A stretch of DNA of 64,000 nucleotides from an uncultured Oscillospiraceae bacterium (GCA_947522735.1 CANNTZ010000004.1:1-64000); one strand, 5' to 3'. Numbered from the stretch's first letter, positions 16,341 through 24,924 are shown. Made by a program: numbers and translations. Notes: generated from the letters alone by a model not told the origin.

Positions 16341-17489
16341 TCAGACGCCGGATATTATTCCTTTTATCGCTGCAACAAGCTTCATAGCCTGATTTTTATT
16401 GTTGAATGCACCAAAGCTTGCCCGGCAGACGCCGCGCCCGAGGGTGCCGAGCTTTTTGTGCGCCAGCGGTGCGCACTGATAGCCGCCGCGCACTGCGAAG
16501 CCGCGGTCGTTCAGCAGCTCCGCCGTCCTCTCTCCGGAAAGTCCGGGCAGGTTGAATGCTATCACCGGAAGTCTGCGGCTTTGAAGCTTGTCTGCGCCGT
16601 AAAGCTCAACTCCCGGAAGCCGTGCAAGCTCACGGACGGTGTATTCTGCGAGAGAGCTCTCGTATTCGTGGATGCGGCGTATGCCGGTGCGCTCCACGAA
16701 GCTCATTCCCGCCGAAAGCGCGATTATCCCCGGAGCGTTGAGCGTGCCGCTTTCAAGGCGATCGGGCAAAAAATCCGGCTGACTGTAATCGAGCGAGTTG
16801 CTGCCGGTGCCGCCGCGCAGCAGAGCCGCAGGCAGCTCCGGGCGTGCGCTCAACAGCAGCCCGGTGCCCATCGGACCGTAGAGCCCCTTGTGACCCGGCG
16901 CGCAGAGAAAGGTTATCCCGTCGCGGCTCATGTCGAGCGGCAGCACGCCCGCGCTCTGTGCCGCGTCCACCATCACCGGAACGCCCCTTTCGCGCGCCAT
17001 AGCCGCTATCCGCCTCACCGGGTTCACGGCTCCCGTGACGTTAGAGGCGTGCGTCAGCGCTATCAGCCTCGTGTTTGGGCGCAGTGACTCCGAAAAGCTG
17101 CGGACGGTGGCGTCCGGATCGGTCTCGAAGGTATCTGCCACGCTGTATTCACACACGCCGATACGTGCAAGATGATGCACCGGGCGCAGCACGGCGTTGT
17201 GCTCGATATCCGATATGACCACGTGCGAGCCGGGAGTGAGAACGCCGTTTATCACGAGATTTACGGCGTGGGTGCAGTTGGCTGTAAAGACGGTGTTCTC
17301 CGGATGGGGACAGCCGAACAGCCTTGCGGCGCGCTCGCGGCATTCGTACACCTTTTCCGCGCAGGCGAGCGACAGCCGGTGGCCGCTGCGGCCTGGGTTC
17401 GCTCCGTAAAAGCGCATGGCCGCGTTCATCGCGCGTATCGTCTCCTCCGGCTTTGGGAAAGTGGTGGCGGCGTTGTCGAAATAGATCAT
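16341..17489 (-). CDS. Cysteine-desulfurase-family PLP enzyme
   Basis: A 382-residue class V aminotransferase-fold protein. It shows YFDNAATTFPKP at the N-terminus, the cofactor histidine region ISDIEHNAVLRP, the PLP lysine in APGHKGLYGPMGTG and a mobile-loop cysteine in GYQCAPLAHK. This matches the subfamily of cysteine desulfurase/selenocysteine-lyase-like proteins usually found beside a DUF3343 gene, as here (4-bp overlap). It should release sulfur or selenium from cysteine or selenocysteine; which one is not evident. It is not the Isc or Suf housekeeping enzyme by context, since no scaffold gene is near. Confidence 0.88.
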   Translation of the reverse strand: MIYFDNAATTFPKPEETIRAMNAAMRFYGANPGRSGHRLSLACAEKVYECRERAARLFGCPHPENTVFTANCTHAVNLVINGVLTPGSHVVISDIEHNAVLRPVHHLARIGVCEYSVADTFETDPDATVRSFSESLRPNTRLIALTHASNVTGAVNPVRRIAAMARERGVPVMVDAAQSAGVLPLDMSRDGITFLCAPGHKGLYGPMGTGLLLSARPELPAALLRGGTGSNSLDYSQPDFLPDRLESGTLNAPGIIALSAGMSFVERTGIRRIHEYESSLAEYTVRELARLPGVELYGADKLQSRRLPVIAFNLPGLSGERTAELLNDRGFAVRGGYQCAPLAHKKLGTLGRGVCRASFGAFNNKNQAMKLVAAIKGIISGV

Positions 17490-17791
17490 TTTCCGCCGCC
17501 CCCCTCCGGTTCACGCTGCTCGCGAAACGGTATTCCGGCGCTTTGCAGCGTTTGCCGTGCGCTTGCAAGCGTCTGTGCGCTGCCGTATACCTTTATAACA
17601 TACCCGCAGCCAAAGCTGCGGTTGATCTCTCTGTCGCGCGCCACGAACGCGCGAAAGCCGCGCCGCTCGAGCAGCCGCTGCCCCTTTATCGCGTAGGTGA
17701 CGGAATTTATGAGGATATATCCGCTCTCGCCGCTGTTTTCATTATGCCTTTGTCCGGCGCCGCCGGATTGGTAGTAGTTGGCCGTGTTCAA
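17486..17791 (-). CDS. DUF3343-domain protein, putative S/Se carrier
   Basis: A 101-residue protein whose core (GYILINSVTYAIKGQRLLERRGFRAFVARDREINRSFGCGYVIKV) matches the DUF3343 pattern, including the single conserved Cys in FGCGY. DUF3343 proteins are proposed sulfur or selenium carriers. The start is read as TTG at 17791: a strong GGAGGTGAT sits 4-5 bases further from it than from the in-frame GTG at 17800, which is part of the ribosome site itself. The N-terminal 28 residues are low-complexity and probably disordered. Its stop overlaps the start of the desulfurase, so the carrier is translated first. Confidence 0.8.
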   Translation of the reverse strand: MNTANYYQSGGAGQRHNENSGESGYILINSVTYAIKGQRLLERRGFRAFVARDREINRSFGCGYVIKVYGSAQTLASARQTLQSAGIPFREQREPEGGGGK

Positions 17792-17847
17792 ATTAATCAC
17801 CTCCCGCCATACATCATATGCCGCGGCGCGCCGTGCTGACAGCAGAC

Positions 17848-17882
17848 AAAAAAGCCCCGCCCTTCAGAGAAAAGCGGAGCCT
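17848..17882 (-). terminator. Terminator of the first PHP gene
   Basis: Minus strand GGCTCCGC / GCGGGGCT stem (one wobble) followed by six T; lies past the stop at 17901. Confidence 0.8.
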
Positions 17883-17900
17883 GAACAGATGTGATCCGGC

Positions 17901-18725
17901 TCAGAGGAGACGGGAATATTTTATACCGCAGACCTCGGCGAAGCGGTCAAACGAGCCGCCGGAGTGTATTGCCGAGAAGTAGCCCGGCTCGTGCGAATCG
18001 GAGCCGGGATAGATACGGCAGCCGCACTCGCGTGCGATAGTCATTATGCGGATGAACTGACAGGGGAAGCCGTGAGCGTCGGAGCTCATCCCCTCATGGG
18101 AGAGCATACGGCTGTTGACCTCGACGGGGATATCAAGCCCGGCGGCCATGGAAAAGCAGTATTCATATTCGCTGTCGGTTATGCCGTCAAGCAGCTCGTC
18201 GGCGATATCCCAGAAGCCGTAGGGCACGAACGGGTGACAGAGCGCCGTGTGAAAATCGCGCGCAAGCCGGCTTTCGGCGGCAAGGACAAAGCGGTCGAGC
18301 ATCAGCCGCCGCACCTCGCGCGGCTCCCTGACCGACGGGTCGATGGCAACGTCTGGCATGTTGAGGTGAGTCGTCGGAATGAGGATATAATCGAACAGCG
18401 GCGCGTGCTCCGGGCGGATTGCGAGCGTTCCGTCGATCTTCATCTCGGTCTCGCAGCCGAATAACAGCTCGATATCGTTCACGCCGTCAAGCTCGCGCCT
18501 GAGCGTCAGCAGGTTTTCGATCGTCTGCGGGAGCAGATATCTGTAGCGCGACCAGTGCGGGTCGAGCGGAGCGTCCCAAAGGTGGTTTGCAAAGCCGAGC
18601 GTTCTCATCCCAAGCGCGCGTGCGTTCGCGATATAGTCGCAGACATGTGCCTCCGGCGAGGCGCAGGGCGAGAGGCTCGTATGTATATGAAAGTCGGTCT
18701 TGTTCTCCGAGGCGGGCAGAGTCAT
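17901..18725 (-). CDS. PHP-domain phosphoesterase, paralog A
   Basis: A 274-residue polymerase-and-histidinol-phosphatase (PHP) fold protein. Metal-binding motifs are visible: DFHIHTSLS near residue 11, FANHLWD, a CETEM glutamate, a CHPF histidine and the C-terminal GSDSHEPGYF. It resembles HisK-type phosphatases but no histidine genes are near, so the substrate is open. The ATG at 18725 is preferred (GGGAGATGA site); upstream codons overlap the promoter. It has its own consensus-like promoter and terminator and is a tandem paralog of the next gene, sharing almost the entire last 35 residues. Confidence 0.85.
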   Translation of the reverse strand: MTLPASENKTDFHIHTSLSPCASPEAHVCDYIANARALGMRTLGFANHLWDAPLDPHWSRYRYLLPQTIENLLTLRRELDGVNDIELLFGCETEMKIDGTLAIRPEHAPLFDYILIPTTHLNMPDVAIDPSVREPREVRRLMLDRFVLAAESRLARDFHTALCHPFVPYGFWDIADELLDGITDSEYEYCFSMAAGLDIPVEVNSRMLSHEGMSSDAHGFPCQFIRIMTIARECGCRIYPGSDSHEPGYFSAIHSGGSFDRFAEVCGIKYSRLL

Positions 18726-18758
18726 GAGGGTCATCTCCCGGTTGTTGATTCGAACCAT

Positions 18759-18787
18759 ATTATACACCCGCAGGGCGCCGGCGTCAA
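18759..18787 (-). promoter_or_regulatory. Promoter of PHP paralog A
   Basis: Minus strand TTGACG (18782-18787), 17 bp, TATAAT (18759-18764). Confidence 0.7.
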
Positions 18788-18855
18788 GCTGAGCATACGG
18801 CTTTTTTCGGGGAGGGGGAGATTTTGCACTTCATCACGGCGACGGAGGCAGGCAT

Positions 18856-18890
18856 AAAAAGCTCCGCTTTCTCTCTGTGAAAACGGAGCA
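18856..18890 (-). terminator. Terminator of the second PHP gene
   Basis: Minus strand GCTCCGTTTTC pairs with GAAAGCGGAGC and five T follow. It is related in sequence to the terminator at 17848-17882, showing that the duplication included the 3' flank. Confidence 0.85.
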
Positions 18891-18936
18891 TACGCAGGAT
18901 ATCCGGGAATTTTTGGGGATAGGCGAGGCGTTCGGC

Positions 18937-19758
18937 TCAGAGGAGACGGGAATATTTTATGCCGCAGACCTCGGCGAAGCGGTCAAACGAGCCGCCGGAG
19001 TGTATATCGGTGAAATAGCCCGGCTCGTGCGAATCGGAGCCGGGGTAGATGCGGCAGCCGCACTCGCGCGCGATAGTCATTATGCGGATGAACTGATAGG
19101 GGAAGCCGTGCTTGTCGGTACTCATACCGCCTATGGAGAGTATGCCGCTGTTGATTTCGACCGGCACGCCGAGTCCTGCTGCCGTCGAGAAACAGTATTC
19201 GTATTCGCCGTCGGTTATGCCGTCGAGCAGCTCGTCGGCAATCTCAGAGAAGCCATAGGGTGTGAACGGATGGCAGAGCGCCGTGCGAAAATCGTGCGAG
19301 AGCCAGCTTTTGGCGGCGAGGACAAAACGGTCGAGCATCAGCCGCCGCACCTCGCGCGGCTCCCTGACCGACGGGTCGATGGTGATGCCGCGCAGGTGGA
19401 GGTGGTTTGTCGGTATGAGGATATAATCAAACAGCGGCGCGTGCTCCGGGCGGATGGCAAGCGTGCCGTCAAGCATAAGCTCGGTCTCGCAGCCGTGGAA
19501 CAGCTCGATGCCGTCGGCGTTTCCAAGCTCGTTGCGGAGCGTCAGCAGCTTCTCCACCGTCTGCCTTGAGATGCGGCCGCGCGACCAGCGCGTATCGAGC
19601 GGAGGATCCCAGAGATGATCGGTGAATCCGAGAACCCTCATCCCGACCGCGCGAGCGTTCGCGATATAAGCCCCGGCGCGTGCATGGGGTACGGCGCAGG
19701 TCGAGAGGTTCGTGTGTATGTGAAAATCGATCCTGTTTCTGGAATCGGCGCAAGTCAT
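18937..19758 (-). CDS. PHP-domain phosphoesterase, paralog B
   Basis: A 273-residue PHP protein collinear with paralog A over its whole length: RIDFHIHTNLST, FTDHLWDPPLD, GCETELMLDGT, CHPFTPYG and GSDSHEPGYF. All metal-ligand positions seen in paralog A are kept, so both copies look active. The start ATG has an AAAAGGAG site. Being preceded by a perfect promoter and followed by its own terminator, it is a separate transcription unit. The substrate is unknown. Confidence 0.85.
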   Translation of the reverse strand: MTCADSRNRIDFHIHTNLSTCAVPHARAGAYIANARAVGMRVLGFTDHLWDPPLDTRWSRGRISRQTVEKLLTLRNELGNADGIELFHGCETELMLDGTLAIRPEHAPLFDYILIPTNHLHLRGITIDPSVREPREVRRLMLDRFVLAAKSWLSHDFRTALCHPFTPYGFSEIADELLDGITDGEYEYCFSTAAGLGVPVEINSGILSIGGMSTDKHGFPYQFIRIMTIARECGCRIYPGSDSHEPGYFTDIHSGGSFDRFAEVCGIKYSRLL

Positions 19759-19790
19759 GGCAGTCAGCTCCTTTTGTTAATTTCAATAAC

Positions 19791-19819
19791 ATTATACCTT
19801 TGCCGGACGGAGATGTCAA
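19791..19819 (-). promoter_or_regulatory. Consensus promoter of PHP paralog B
   Basis: Minus strand TTGACA (19814-19819), 17 bp, TATAAT (19791-19796). Confidence 0.8.
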
Positions 19820-19837
19820 GGCAGGCCGGGAAAAGTG

Positions 19838-19866
19838 TTTACTTCTGCGCTTTGGCGTGATATAAT
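19838..19866 (+). promoter_or_regulatory. Promoter of the AEC transporter gene
   Basis: TTTACT (19838-19843), 17 bp, TATAAT (19861-19866). This position rules out the ATG codons at or before 19871 as starts. Confidence 0.6.
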
Positions 19867-19897
19867 GGTAATGACTTTTTTAAGGGAAGTGACGGAA

Positions 19898-20827
19898 TTG
19901 GAGAATACGCTCAGAGTGACGCTGGATCAGGCGCTGGTGTTTTTTATATTTATGGCGGTGGGCTTCATTTTTTGCCGGACAAAATGTGTTGCGGAAAACA
20001 CAAGCAAGGTGATCTCTCAGGTGCTGATGAACGTGGTGCTGCCGGGGCTTTGCTTCAAGACCTTTTCGCAGAATATGACGGTGGCGAACCTCGGGCACAA
20101 CCTGAAATATCTCATCTGCGGCGCGGTGCTGGTCGTGGTGATGTTCGCAGTGGCGTATCCGCTTGGCCGCGCGTTCAGCAGGCGGGAGAACACGGTCGAT
20201 ATCTACCGCTATGCGCTTTGCGTGCCGAACGTGGGATATTTCGGCTATCCGATGATACAGGCGGTGTTCGGAGAGCAGGCGTTGACTGACGCCATGGTGT
20301 TCACGATACCGATAAACCTCTTTATCTTCACCGTCGCGCAATACATGCTCGACCCGAAAAAGAAATTCACGCTCAAAAAGCTGCTCAATCCGACGGTCAT
20401 ATCTATGGCCGCCGGAATCGCGGTCGGGATGAGCGGGCTGCGCATGCCGGAGATCGTCATGAAGGTCTGCGGAGGAGCAGCGGACTGCATGTCGCCGCTC
20501 GCGATGATAATGACGGGCTTCGTGCTTGCAAAGATACCGCTGGGCAAGCTTCTGACAAACGCTCGCGCGTACCTTGTCACGCTGCTGCGGCTGGTGGTTA
20601 TACCGGCGCTGATCTTCGGCGCGCTGCGGCTGCTCAGGCTGGAAAACGAGCTTGTTTTCATCGCGGCTACGATGTACGCTATGCCTGTCGGGCTTAACGC
20701 CGTCGTATTTCCCGAGGCGTTCGGCGGGGACAGCAGAACCGGCGCGCAGGTCTGCTTCATCTCGACTGCGTGTGCGTTGCTTACGCTGCCGCTCGTGTTC
20801 ATGGCGCTCCGGCGCCTCGCGGGATAA
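19898..20827 (+). CDS. AEC-family (auxin efflux carrier-like) membrane transporter
   Basis: A 309-residue integral membrane protein with about ten hydrophobic segments, beginning with DQALVFFIFMAVGFIFCR. It shows the family helix break around LMNVVLPGLCFKTFS and the conserved NVGYFGYPM segment, and the C-terminal bundle ends with a run of MPVGLNAVVFPE. AEC proteins transport small carboxylic acids such as malate or of unknown identity. The start is taken as TTG at 19898, since AAGGGAAG lies 8 bases upstream and the promoter -10 at 19861-19866 excludes the upstream ATGs. The next gene, cysteine-synthase-like, follows by 58 bp. Confidence 0.83.
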   Translation: MENTLRVTLDQALVFFIFMAVGFIFCRTKCVAENTSKVISQVLMNVVLPGLCFKTFSQNMTVANLGHNLKYLICGAVLVVVMFAVAYPLGRAFSRRENTVDIYRYALCVPNVGYFGYPMIQAVFGEQALTDAMVFTIPINLFIFTVAQYMLDPKKKFTLKKLLNPTVISMAAGIAVGMSGLRMPEIVMKVCGGAADCMSPLAMIMTGFVLAKIPLGKLLTNARAYLVTLLRLVVIPALIFGALRLLRLENELVFIAATMYAMPVGLNAVVFPEAFGGDSRTGAQVCFISTACALLTLPLVFMALRRLAG

Positions 20828-20885
20828 CCACCGGCGCGCGAGATACATATTATATGATAAAGATCAATGGCTTCAGGAGGACACA

Positions 20886-21812
20886 ATGATATACAACGAT
20901 ATTTTGGAGGCTATCGGCCACACGCCAATGGTGCGTCTGGGACGCATGTGCGAGCCGGGCTGCGCGCGGGTGCTGGTCAAATACGAAGGGCTGAATGTCG
21001 GCGGCTCGATCAAGACGCGCACTGCCTATAACATGATAAGGGCGGGCGAGGACGCGGGTATTATAACGAAGGACACCATCATCGTCGAGCCGACCAGCGG
21101 CAATCAGGGCATCGGGCTTGCTCTGATAGGAGCCGTGCGCGGCTACAGGACGCGGATAATCATGCCGGACTCGGTCAGCGAGGAGCGGCGCAAGCTCGTC
21201 ATGCACTACGGCGCGGAGGTGGTGCTCATCCACGACAACGGAAACATCGGCGACTGTATAGCCGAGTGTCTTGCAACTGCGATGCGCATGGCCGCCGAGG
21301 ATCCGCGTGTTTTCGTGCCGCAGCAGTTCAGCAATCCCGCCAACCCGATGGCGCACCGCAACCACACCGCGCTCGAAATATTGGAGCAGGTCGCGGGGCC
21401 GATTGACGGCTTCTGCTCCGGCGTCGGCACCGGCGGCACCATCTCCGGCGTAGGCGAGACGCTCAAGGCGCTCAATCCCGATATAAAGATATGGGCGGTG
21501 GAGCCTGAGCACGCTGCGATACTTGCGGGCGGTAACATCGGCACGCATCTCCAGATGGGCATCGGCGACGGCATCGTGCCGGACAATCTCAACAAGACGA
21601 TCTACGACGATATCTACATCGTCTCCGACGAGGAGGCTATCTCGACCGCCAGGCGTCTTGCGCGAGAGGAGGGGCTGATGTGCGGGATCTCAAGCGGCAC
21701 GAACGTCGCCGCAGCGCTTGCCATGGCAAGGCTGCTCGGGGAGGGCAGAACCGTCGTCACCATCCTCCCCGACACCGCCGAGCGCTATTTCAGCACCCCC
21801 CTCTTCGATTGA
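20886..21812 (+). CDS. Cysteine-synthase-like PLP enzyme with an atypical active-site motif
   Basis: A 308-residue fold-type II PLP enzyme of the O-acetylserine sulfhydrylase group. It has GHTPMVRL at the N-terminus, the PLP lysine in NVGGSIKTRTA near residue 43, the substrate loop PTSGNQGIGLA and the phosphate-binding GTGGTISG. Typical CysK has SVKDR and TSGNTG; here they read SIKTR and TSGNQG, so substrate specificity may differ (for example another beta-substituted alanine). The start ATG has a perfect AGGAGG. It may share a transcript with the AEC transporter. Confidence 0.82.
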   Translation: MIYNDILEAIGHTPMVRLGRMCEPGCARVLVKYEGLNVGGSIKTRTAYNMIRAGEDAGIITKDTIIVEPTSGNQGIGLALIGAVRGYRTRIIMPDSVSEERRKLVMHYGAEVVLIHDNGNIGDCIAECLATAMRMAAEDPRVFVPQQFSNPANPMAHRNHTALEILEQVAGPIDGFCSGVGTGGTISGVGETLKALNPDIKIWAVEPEHAAILAGGNIGTHLQMGIGDGIVPDNLNKTIYDDIYIVSDEEAISTARRLAREEGLMCGISSGTNVAAALAMARLLGEGRTVVTILPDTAERYFSTPLFD

Positions 21813-22240
21813 CCGCCGGGGAGGACAGCGCTTGCCGGAATGTCCGCGGTTCGGCTGTTCCTGCCGCGCGTGCGGGGCCTCGCGTTACAGAGCGCGATAA
21901 CATGGTTTCGCGGAGCGCGCGGCTTTGTATATTCTTTCGCCGCGGGATATGCGGGCGAGCCATGGAGCGATACGGCTTTTCGGAGAAGAGGTCTCAGCGG
22001 GTTTAATGCTGACATGTATCAGAGACAAAAAAATATCCGCAGACAGGATACCCCTGAAGGAGCGATAGTCATGAGCGCACCTTCAGGGGCCTTTGCGTTA
22101 CGGCTAAATTGTATCAAAGCGGCTGAATCATGCGCTACCGCGACAAAGGCAGATACGGCCCACGACTGCGCCGCGCGGATAAGTCCACGCAGCCGGTAGC
22201 GCGGCCGTTCTGTCGGGCGTTGCGGAGGCATTGAGCGTCG
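21813..22240 (+). other. 428-bp gene-free stretch with hairpins
   Basis: No credible gene. The strongest element is a 10-bp perfect inverted repeat, CCCCTGAAGG / CCTTCAGGGG, at 22051-22089, a possible terminator between the convergent genes although no long T-run adjoins it. A second pair, GCGCTACCG / CGGTAGCGC, brackets about 22132-22203. A dispersed motif at 22115-22135 lies between them. The stretch may be an untranslated structured RNA or decayed sequence. Confidence 0.5.
22115..22135 (+). repeat. Dispersed intergenic motif, copy 1
   Basis: A 21-base element containing AAAGCGGCTGAAT recurs with one mismatch at 56506-56526, also in an intergenic gap beside a hairpin. Confidence 0.55.
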
Positions 22241-23596
22241 TCAATTTTTGAGGCTTTGGAGCGGGGCGGGGATTCGGCCGCCGCGATCAATGAAGCGTTT
22301 GGCGCTCTTTTCACAGAGCGGCATTACGGGACCGTAGCCGAGCAGTCCGCCGAAGCTGAGGGTTTCGCCGACTCCTTTGCCGATGGCGGGGATGACCCTG
22401 ACGGCGGTCGTCTTGGAGTTGACCATGCCGATGGCGGCCTCGTCTGCGATGATTGCGGATATCGTCGCGGCAGTCGTATCGCCGGGGACGACGATCATGT
22501 CAAGCCCAACCGAGCAGACGGCGGTCATTGCTTCAAGCTTGGTCAGCGTGAGCGTGCCGCACTCCGCGGCGGCAATCATGCCCTCGTCCTCTGTGACGGG
22601 GATGAACGCGCCGGAAAGCCCGCCGATGTGGGAGGAAGCCATCACGCCGCCCTTCTTGACGGCGTCGTTGAGCAACGCGAGCGCGGCGGTTGTGCCGTGG
22701 GTGCCGCAGCATTCGAGGCCCATCTCCTCGAGGATGCGTGCGACGGAGTCGCCGACGGCGGGAGTGGGCGCGAGGGAGAGATCGACAATGCCAAAGGGCA
22801 CGCCAAGCCTGCGCGACGCCTCTGTGCCGACAAGCTGCCCCATGCGCGTGACCTTGAAGGCGGTCTTTTTGATGATGTCCGCGACGTGGGTGAGGTCGCA
22901 GTCGCCGGCCTTTTTGAGTGCGGCATGAACGACGCCCGGCCCGGAAACGCCGACGTTGATTACGCAGTCCGGCTCGCCGGGACCGTGGAAAGCGCCCGCC
23001 ATGAAGGGGTTGTCCTCCGGAGCGTTGCAGAAAACAACCAGCTTTGCGCAGGCAATGCAGCCGTTGTCCGCGCTGAGCAGCGCAGCCTCGCGGACTGTCT
23101 CGCCCATCATCTTCACGGCGTCCATATTGATGCCGGTTTTGGTGCTGCCGATGTTGACCGAGGAGCAGACGAGCTCGGTTTCGCTGAGCGCCTGTGGGAT
23201 GGAGCGAATAAGCTCGCGGTCGCCGGAGCTGAAGCCCTTGTGGACAAGGGCGGAATAGCCGCCGATGAAGTTGACGCCGACGGCGCTCGCGGCGCGATCC
23301 ATGGCGCGCGCATATTGTATCGGGTCGCCGCCTGAGGCCGCTGCCAGCATGGCCACAGGCGTTACCGCAATGCGCTTGTTGATGATCGGTATGCCGTACT
23401 CGCGCTCGATGCTCTCGCCGGTGACAACGAGCTTTTCGGCGCGGCTGGTGATCTTGTCATAGAGCTTTTCGCAGGAGCGGCCAATGTCCTCTGCGCAGCA
23501 GTCCAGCAGTGAAATGCCCATCGTGATGGTGCGGACGTCAAGGTGCTCGTCCTGTATCATATGGATGGTTTCCAGAATATCTCTTTCGTTAAGCAC
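22241..23596 (-). CDS. PFL/UPF0210 family protein (DUF711)
   Basis: A 451-residue protein with the recognisable UPF0210 N-terminus (ERDILETIHMIQDEHLDVRTITMGISLLDC) and the family segments NFIGGYSALVHKGF and CSSVNIGSTKTGINMDAV. The family adopts a glycyl-radical-enzyme-like fold but lacks the radical glycine motif; its biochemical role is unknown. The start is GTG with an AGGAAG site. It is preceded on the same strand by the small ACT-domain gene, the widely conserved UPF0237-UPF0210 gene pair, so the two probably work together as an amino-acid-responsive unit. Confidence 0.92.
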   Translation of the reverse strand: MLNERDILETIHMIQDEHLDVRTITMGISLLDCCAEDIGRSCEKLYDKITSRAEKLVVTGESIEREYGIPIINKRIAVTPVAMLAAASGGDPIQYARAMDRAASAVGVNFIGGYSALVHKGFSSGDRELIRSIPQALSETELVCSSVNIGSTKTGINMDAVKMMGETVREAALLSADNGCIACAKLVVFCNAPEDNPFMAGAFHGPGEPDCVINVGVSGPGVVHAALKKAGDCDLTHVADIIKKTAFKVTRMGQLVGTEASRRLGVPFGIVDLSLAPTPAVGDSVARILEEMGLECCGTHGTTAALALLNDAVKKGGVMASSHIGGLSGAFIPVTEDEGMIAAAECGTLTLTKLEAMTAVCSVGLDMIVVPGDTTAATISAIIADEAAIGMVNSKTTAVRVIPAIGKGVGETLSFGGLLGYGPVMPLCEKSAKRFIDRGGRIPAPLQSLKN

Positions 23597-23670
23597 TGTG
23601 TTTCTTCCTATCGTTCAAAATTTCCGCGGGCTTCCCGCGCTGAATAAGCTGTTAGCCTTGCGCGGCGCGC

Positions 23671-23940
23671 TCATATCCTGTGCATCGAGTTGAAAATGTC
23701 CTCGTGCATTACGTGGATAGACAGTCCGAGGTCGCGCCCAAGCTGTTCGAGGCTCTCGACCATATCCGAGAACGGCATCGAAAGCTCGGTGATGTCCACC
23801 AGCATTATCATTGCGAACATGCTTTGAAGCACCGATTGGGTGACCTCGATGACGTTTGCGTTCGCCTCGGCGCATTTTCCGCTCACCTTTGCGAGTATCC
23901 CTACCATGTCCTTGCCAATAACGGTTATAACGGCTTTCAT
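23671..23940 (-). CDS. ACT-domain protein, UPF0237
   Basis: An 89-residue single ACT domain: MKAVITVIGKDMVGILAKVSG at the start and a second half ending EDIFNSMHRI. ACT domains bind amino acids. The gene directly precedes the PFL/UPF0210 gene (74-bp gap), the standard partnership of this family. Start ATG has AGGAGAG upstream. Confidence 0.92.
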   Translation of the reverse strand: MKAVITVIGKDMVGILAKVSGKCAEANANVIEVTQSVLQSMFAMIMLVDITELSMPFSDMVESLEQLGRDLGLSIHVMHEDIFNSMHRI

Positions 23941-23969
23941 TGCTTTTTCTCTCCTGTTGCTTTGATTTG

Positions 23970-24890
23970 TTATATCAGCCTCAGCATGTCCTCCGGCAGC
24001 GGCGAAATGAGCTCCAGCGGCTCGCCGGTTATCGGATGCGTGAGGCGCAGTTTATATGAATGAAGCGCCGGGCGGGAGATCAGCGAGCGATCCTCCACTC
24101 CGTAGAGCCAGTCCCCGGCGAGAGGGTGCCCAAGCGCCGCCATGTGGACGCGGAGCTGGTGGGTGCGGCCCGTGAACGGCAGCAGCCGCACGAGCGCCAG
24201 TCCGTTCCGCTGCGAAAGCACCTCGTAAAAGGTTATCGCCGAGTCGCCGTCCTTGTCAATGCAGCGCTTTATCGCGGAGTCTCCGGCGCGTCCTATGGGC
24301 AGCTCGACCGTTCCGGAGCCTGGCTGCGGGACGCCGGTCACGACGGCGCGGTATTCGCGATAAAACGCATTCTCACCCGCGGCGTGCAGCGTCCGCTTGA
24401 GCCGTTCGTGGATGTAGGCGCTTTTTGCAACGACCATAAGCCCGGTCGTGCCGCGATCCAGACGGTTTACGGGGTGGAAGGTGAAGGCTTCGCCGAGGCG
24501 GTAAGCCAGCACGTTTGCCACGGTGCAGGAGTCCTGCGCGAGCGCTCCGGGATGCACCGCCATCCCGGCGGGCTTGTCTATGACGAGGATACATTCGTCC
24601 TCGTAAACGATATCGAGCGGGTGCTCCACAGCGCGGATGCGGGCATTCGACGGCTCATCGGTGATCCTGACAGAGAGGATATCGCCGGGCGAGAGCACAG
24701 CGCTTGTGAAGGCGCGCTCGCCGTTGAGAAGTATACCGTCCGGAAGCAGCTTTATCCGCGCAACGAGAGACGACGACAGCATGAGCTCGCCGCGCAGAAC
24801 GTGCTTGATCCGCCGCCCGGCATCGCAGCCGCGCGCAACATAGTTGAGCCTGCCGGAGCCATACTCCGCCGCAAGGCTGTACTCAGACAC
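23970..24890 (-). CDS. RluA-family pseudouridine synthase
   Basis: A 306-residue RNA-modification enzyme. An N-terminal S4-like region (RRIKHVLRGELMLSSSLVARIKL) leads into the catalytic domain with HPVNRLDRGTTGLMVVAK, containing the catalytic Asp, and the downstream GRTHQLRVHMAALGHPLAGD motif. The start is taken as GTG at 24890 with GGGAGG 8 bases upstream; the frame extends further but would run through the promoter at 24925-24954. The target uridine in rRNA or tRNA cannot be told from sequence. A second family member lies at 46641. Confidence 0.9.
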   Translation of the reverse strand: MSEYSLAAEYGSGRLNYVARGCDAGRRIKHVLRGELMLSSSLVARIKLLPDGILLNGERAFTSAVLSPGDILSVRITDEPSNARIRAVEHPLDIVYEDECILVIDKPAGMAVHPGALAQDSCTVANVLAYRLGEAFTFHPVNRLDRGTTGLMVVAKSAYIHERLKRTLHAAGENAFYREYRAVVTGVPQPGSGTVELPIGRAGDSAIKRCIDKDGDSAITFYEVLSQRNGLALVRLLPFTGRTHQLRVHMAALGHPLAGDWLYGVEDRSLISRPALHSYKLRLTHPITGEPLELISPLPEDMLRLI

Positions 24891-24924
24891 CGCGCCAACC
24901 TCCCACGTTGAATCTGACCTGTAA

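Noticed and set aside
21840..22199. A 119-codon plus-strand frame in the cysK-UPF0210 gap
   Set aside because: No ribosome site, no family resemblance, and it runs through the hairpins; treated as non-coding.
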